A model generated the notes under the pieces. The model ran no database searches and was not told the DNA's origin. It was given only the letters and a program-made list of their open reading frames with translations. Shown here piece by piece: positions 63,561-64,000 of a stretch of DNA of 64,000 nt. This DNA comes from Amblyomma americanum. Its lineage: Eukaryota > Arthropoda > Arachnida > Ixodida > Ixodidae. The translations under genes and the position numbers were made by a program. The number at the start of each line of letters is the position of its first letter. Within the stretch, counting starts at the first letter, position 1. Location of the stretch: positions 806,001 to 870,000 of the forward strand of contig NW_027526499.1 of NCBI RefSeq assembly GCF_052857255.1, read 5' to 3'.

Positions 63561-64000
63561 GTGTTGAAGAAACTCCGTGTTGGAGAAACTCCGCGTCGGA
63601 GAATCTCCGTGTTGGAGAAACTCTGTGTTGGAGAAAGTCCGTGTTGGAGAAACTCCGTGTTGGAGAAACTCCGTGTTGGAGAAACTCCGTGTTTTAGAAA
63701 CTCCGTGTTGGAGAAACTCCGTGTTGTAGAAACTCTGTGTCAGAGAAACTCCGTGTCGGAGAAACTCCCTGTTGGAGAAACTCCGTGTTGGAGAAACTCT
63801 GTGTCGGAGAAATTCTTTGTTGGAGAAACTCCATGCTGGAGAAACTCCTTGTTGGAGAAACTCCTTGTTGGAGAAACTCCGTGTTGGAGAAACTCCGTGT
63901 TGGAGAAAACTCCGTGTAGGAGAAACTCCGTGTTTTAGAAACTCCGTGTTGGAGAAACTCCGTGTTGTAGAAATTCTGTCAGAGAAACTCCGTGTCGGAG
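63561..64000. repeat. 6.25-kb higher-order repeat, copy 5 (partial)
   Basis: The first 440 bp of another copy is cut by the window end. Near 63,850 it reads CTTGTTGG and near 63,985 CCGTGTCGG, as in the older block at 32.4-32.5 kb. Copies 2 to 4 read CTTATTGG and CCTTGTCGG at these places. Copy 5 is therefore not a simple repeat of copy 4. Confidence 0.8.

Larger units (their letters stand above)
1..64000. repeat. 16-bp satellite array filling the window
   Basis: The sequence is made throughout of a 16-bp unit, GTGTTGGAGAAACTCC, repeated head to tail in one orientation. Common variants are GTGTCGGAG, GTGTTGTAG, GTGTTAGAG, GTGTTTTAG, GTGTTGAAG, ATGTTGGAG, TTGTTGGAG and GTGCTGGAG at the left half, and AAAGTCC, AATGTCC, AAAATCC, AACCTTC and GAAACGCC at the right half. 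A recurrent 17-bp unit has an extra A (GAGAAAACTCC). The order of variants, not the monomer itself, defines higher-order repeats of 0.16 to about 8.3 kb. No non-repeat stretch of even 100 bp is visible, so every apparent gap between genes is simply more array. Long satellites with higher-order structure are typical of eukaryotic heterochromatin; the genomic location here is inference. Function unknown. Confidence 0.98.

Noticed and set aside
1..64000. CRISPR array
   Set aside because: The 16-bp repeats abut each other with no unique spacers, and no cas-like gene is present.
1..64000. Telomeric repeat
   Set aside because: The unit is not a TTAGGG- or TTTAGGG-like short motif and lacks a G-run strand. 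It has no GGG runs in its consensus, so G-quadruplexes are also unlikely.
1..64000. CENP-B box-like match in CTTCGTGTTGGAGAAAC units
   Set aside because: TTCG and TTGGA are both present, but the spacing is two bases too long and the CGGG core is missing, so the required CENP-B positions are not met.
1..64000. NF-kappaB-like site in GGAGAAACTCC
   Set aside because: It only loosely resembles a kappaB palindrome: it lacks the GGG start and is 11 bp long. A match in every unit of a satellite is not evidence of regulation.
1..64000. Transposon or retroelement insertion
   Set aside because: No terminal repeats, target-site duplications, poly-A tracts or transposase-like reading frames interrupt the array. 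A-rich words such as GGAAAAAACC are variant units in register with their neighbours.
1..64000. Array boundary or unique flanking sequence
   Set aside because: Both ends of the window are in full repeat, and I saw no stretch that fails to follow the monomer.

Overview
The whole 64 kb window is one uninterrupted tandem-repeat (satellite) array. The monomer is 16 bp, consensus GTGTTGGAGAAACTCC, roughly 4,000 units head to tail in one orientation. I found no unique sequence, protein-coding gene, RNA gene, transposon or CRISPR array, and neither array edge lies in the window. Array size, layered higher-order structure and the mutation spectrum at the single CpG per unit (CCG to CTG or CCA, as expected from deamination of methylated C) suggest a eukaryotic genome, probably heterochromatic (centromeric, pericentromeric, subtelomeric or interstitial). 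The species cannot be named from this sequence. The monomer has no stop codon in any of six frames and 16 is not a multiple of 3, so long overlapping ORFs on both strands are a by-product of the repeat.

Layout, from the order of rare variant units. Region I (1 to about 5.9 kb) is a block that recurs at about 31.9-37.9 kb. Region II (about 5.9-27.8 kb) is built from a 2.3 kb + 0.72 kb block and a 1.7 kb + 0.5 kb block, arranged as three large superunits starting at 5,334, 11,292 and 19,580 (5,958, 8,288 and about 8,187 bp). It carries private markers: units with TACAGC and six units with TATATAAA. Region IIIa (27.8-32.1 kb) is a transition mosaic. Region IIIb (32.1-38.9 kb) repeats region I and then jumps from the left edge of region II to its right edge. 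Region IIIc (38.9-64.0 kb) is a recent-looking higher-order repeat of about 6.25 kb: four copies plus the start of a fifth, each made of modules of about 1.57, 2.98 and 1.71 kb.

There are no genes to work together. The interest lies in how the array evolved: nested duplications, in-phase deletions of whole units, copy-to-copy phylogeny, a roughly 21.9 kb presence/absence difference between two related blocks, and a dyad-symmetric element every 8 bp. All comparisons were made by eye from marker units and coordinates, so exact identities and breakpoints need a self-alignment.
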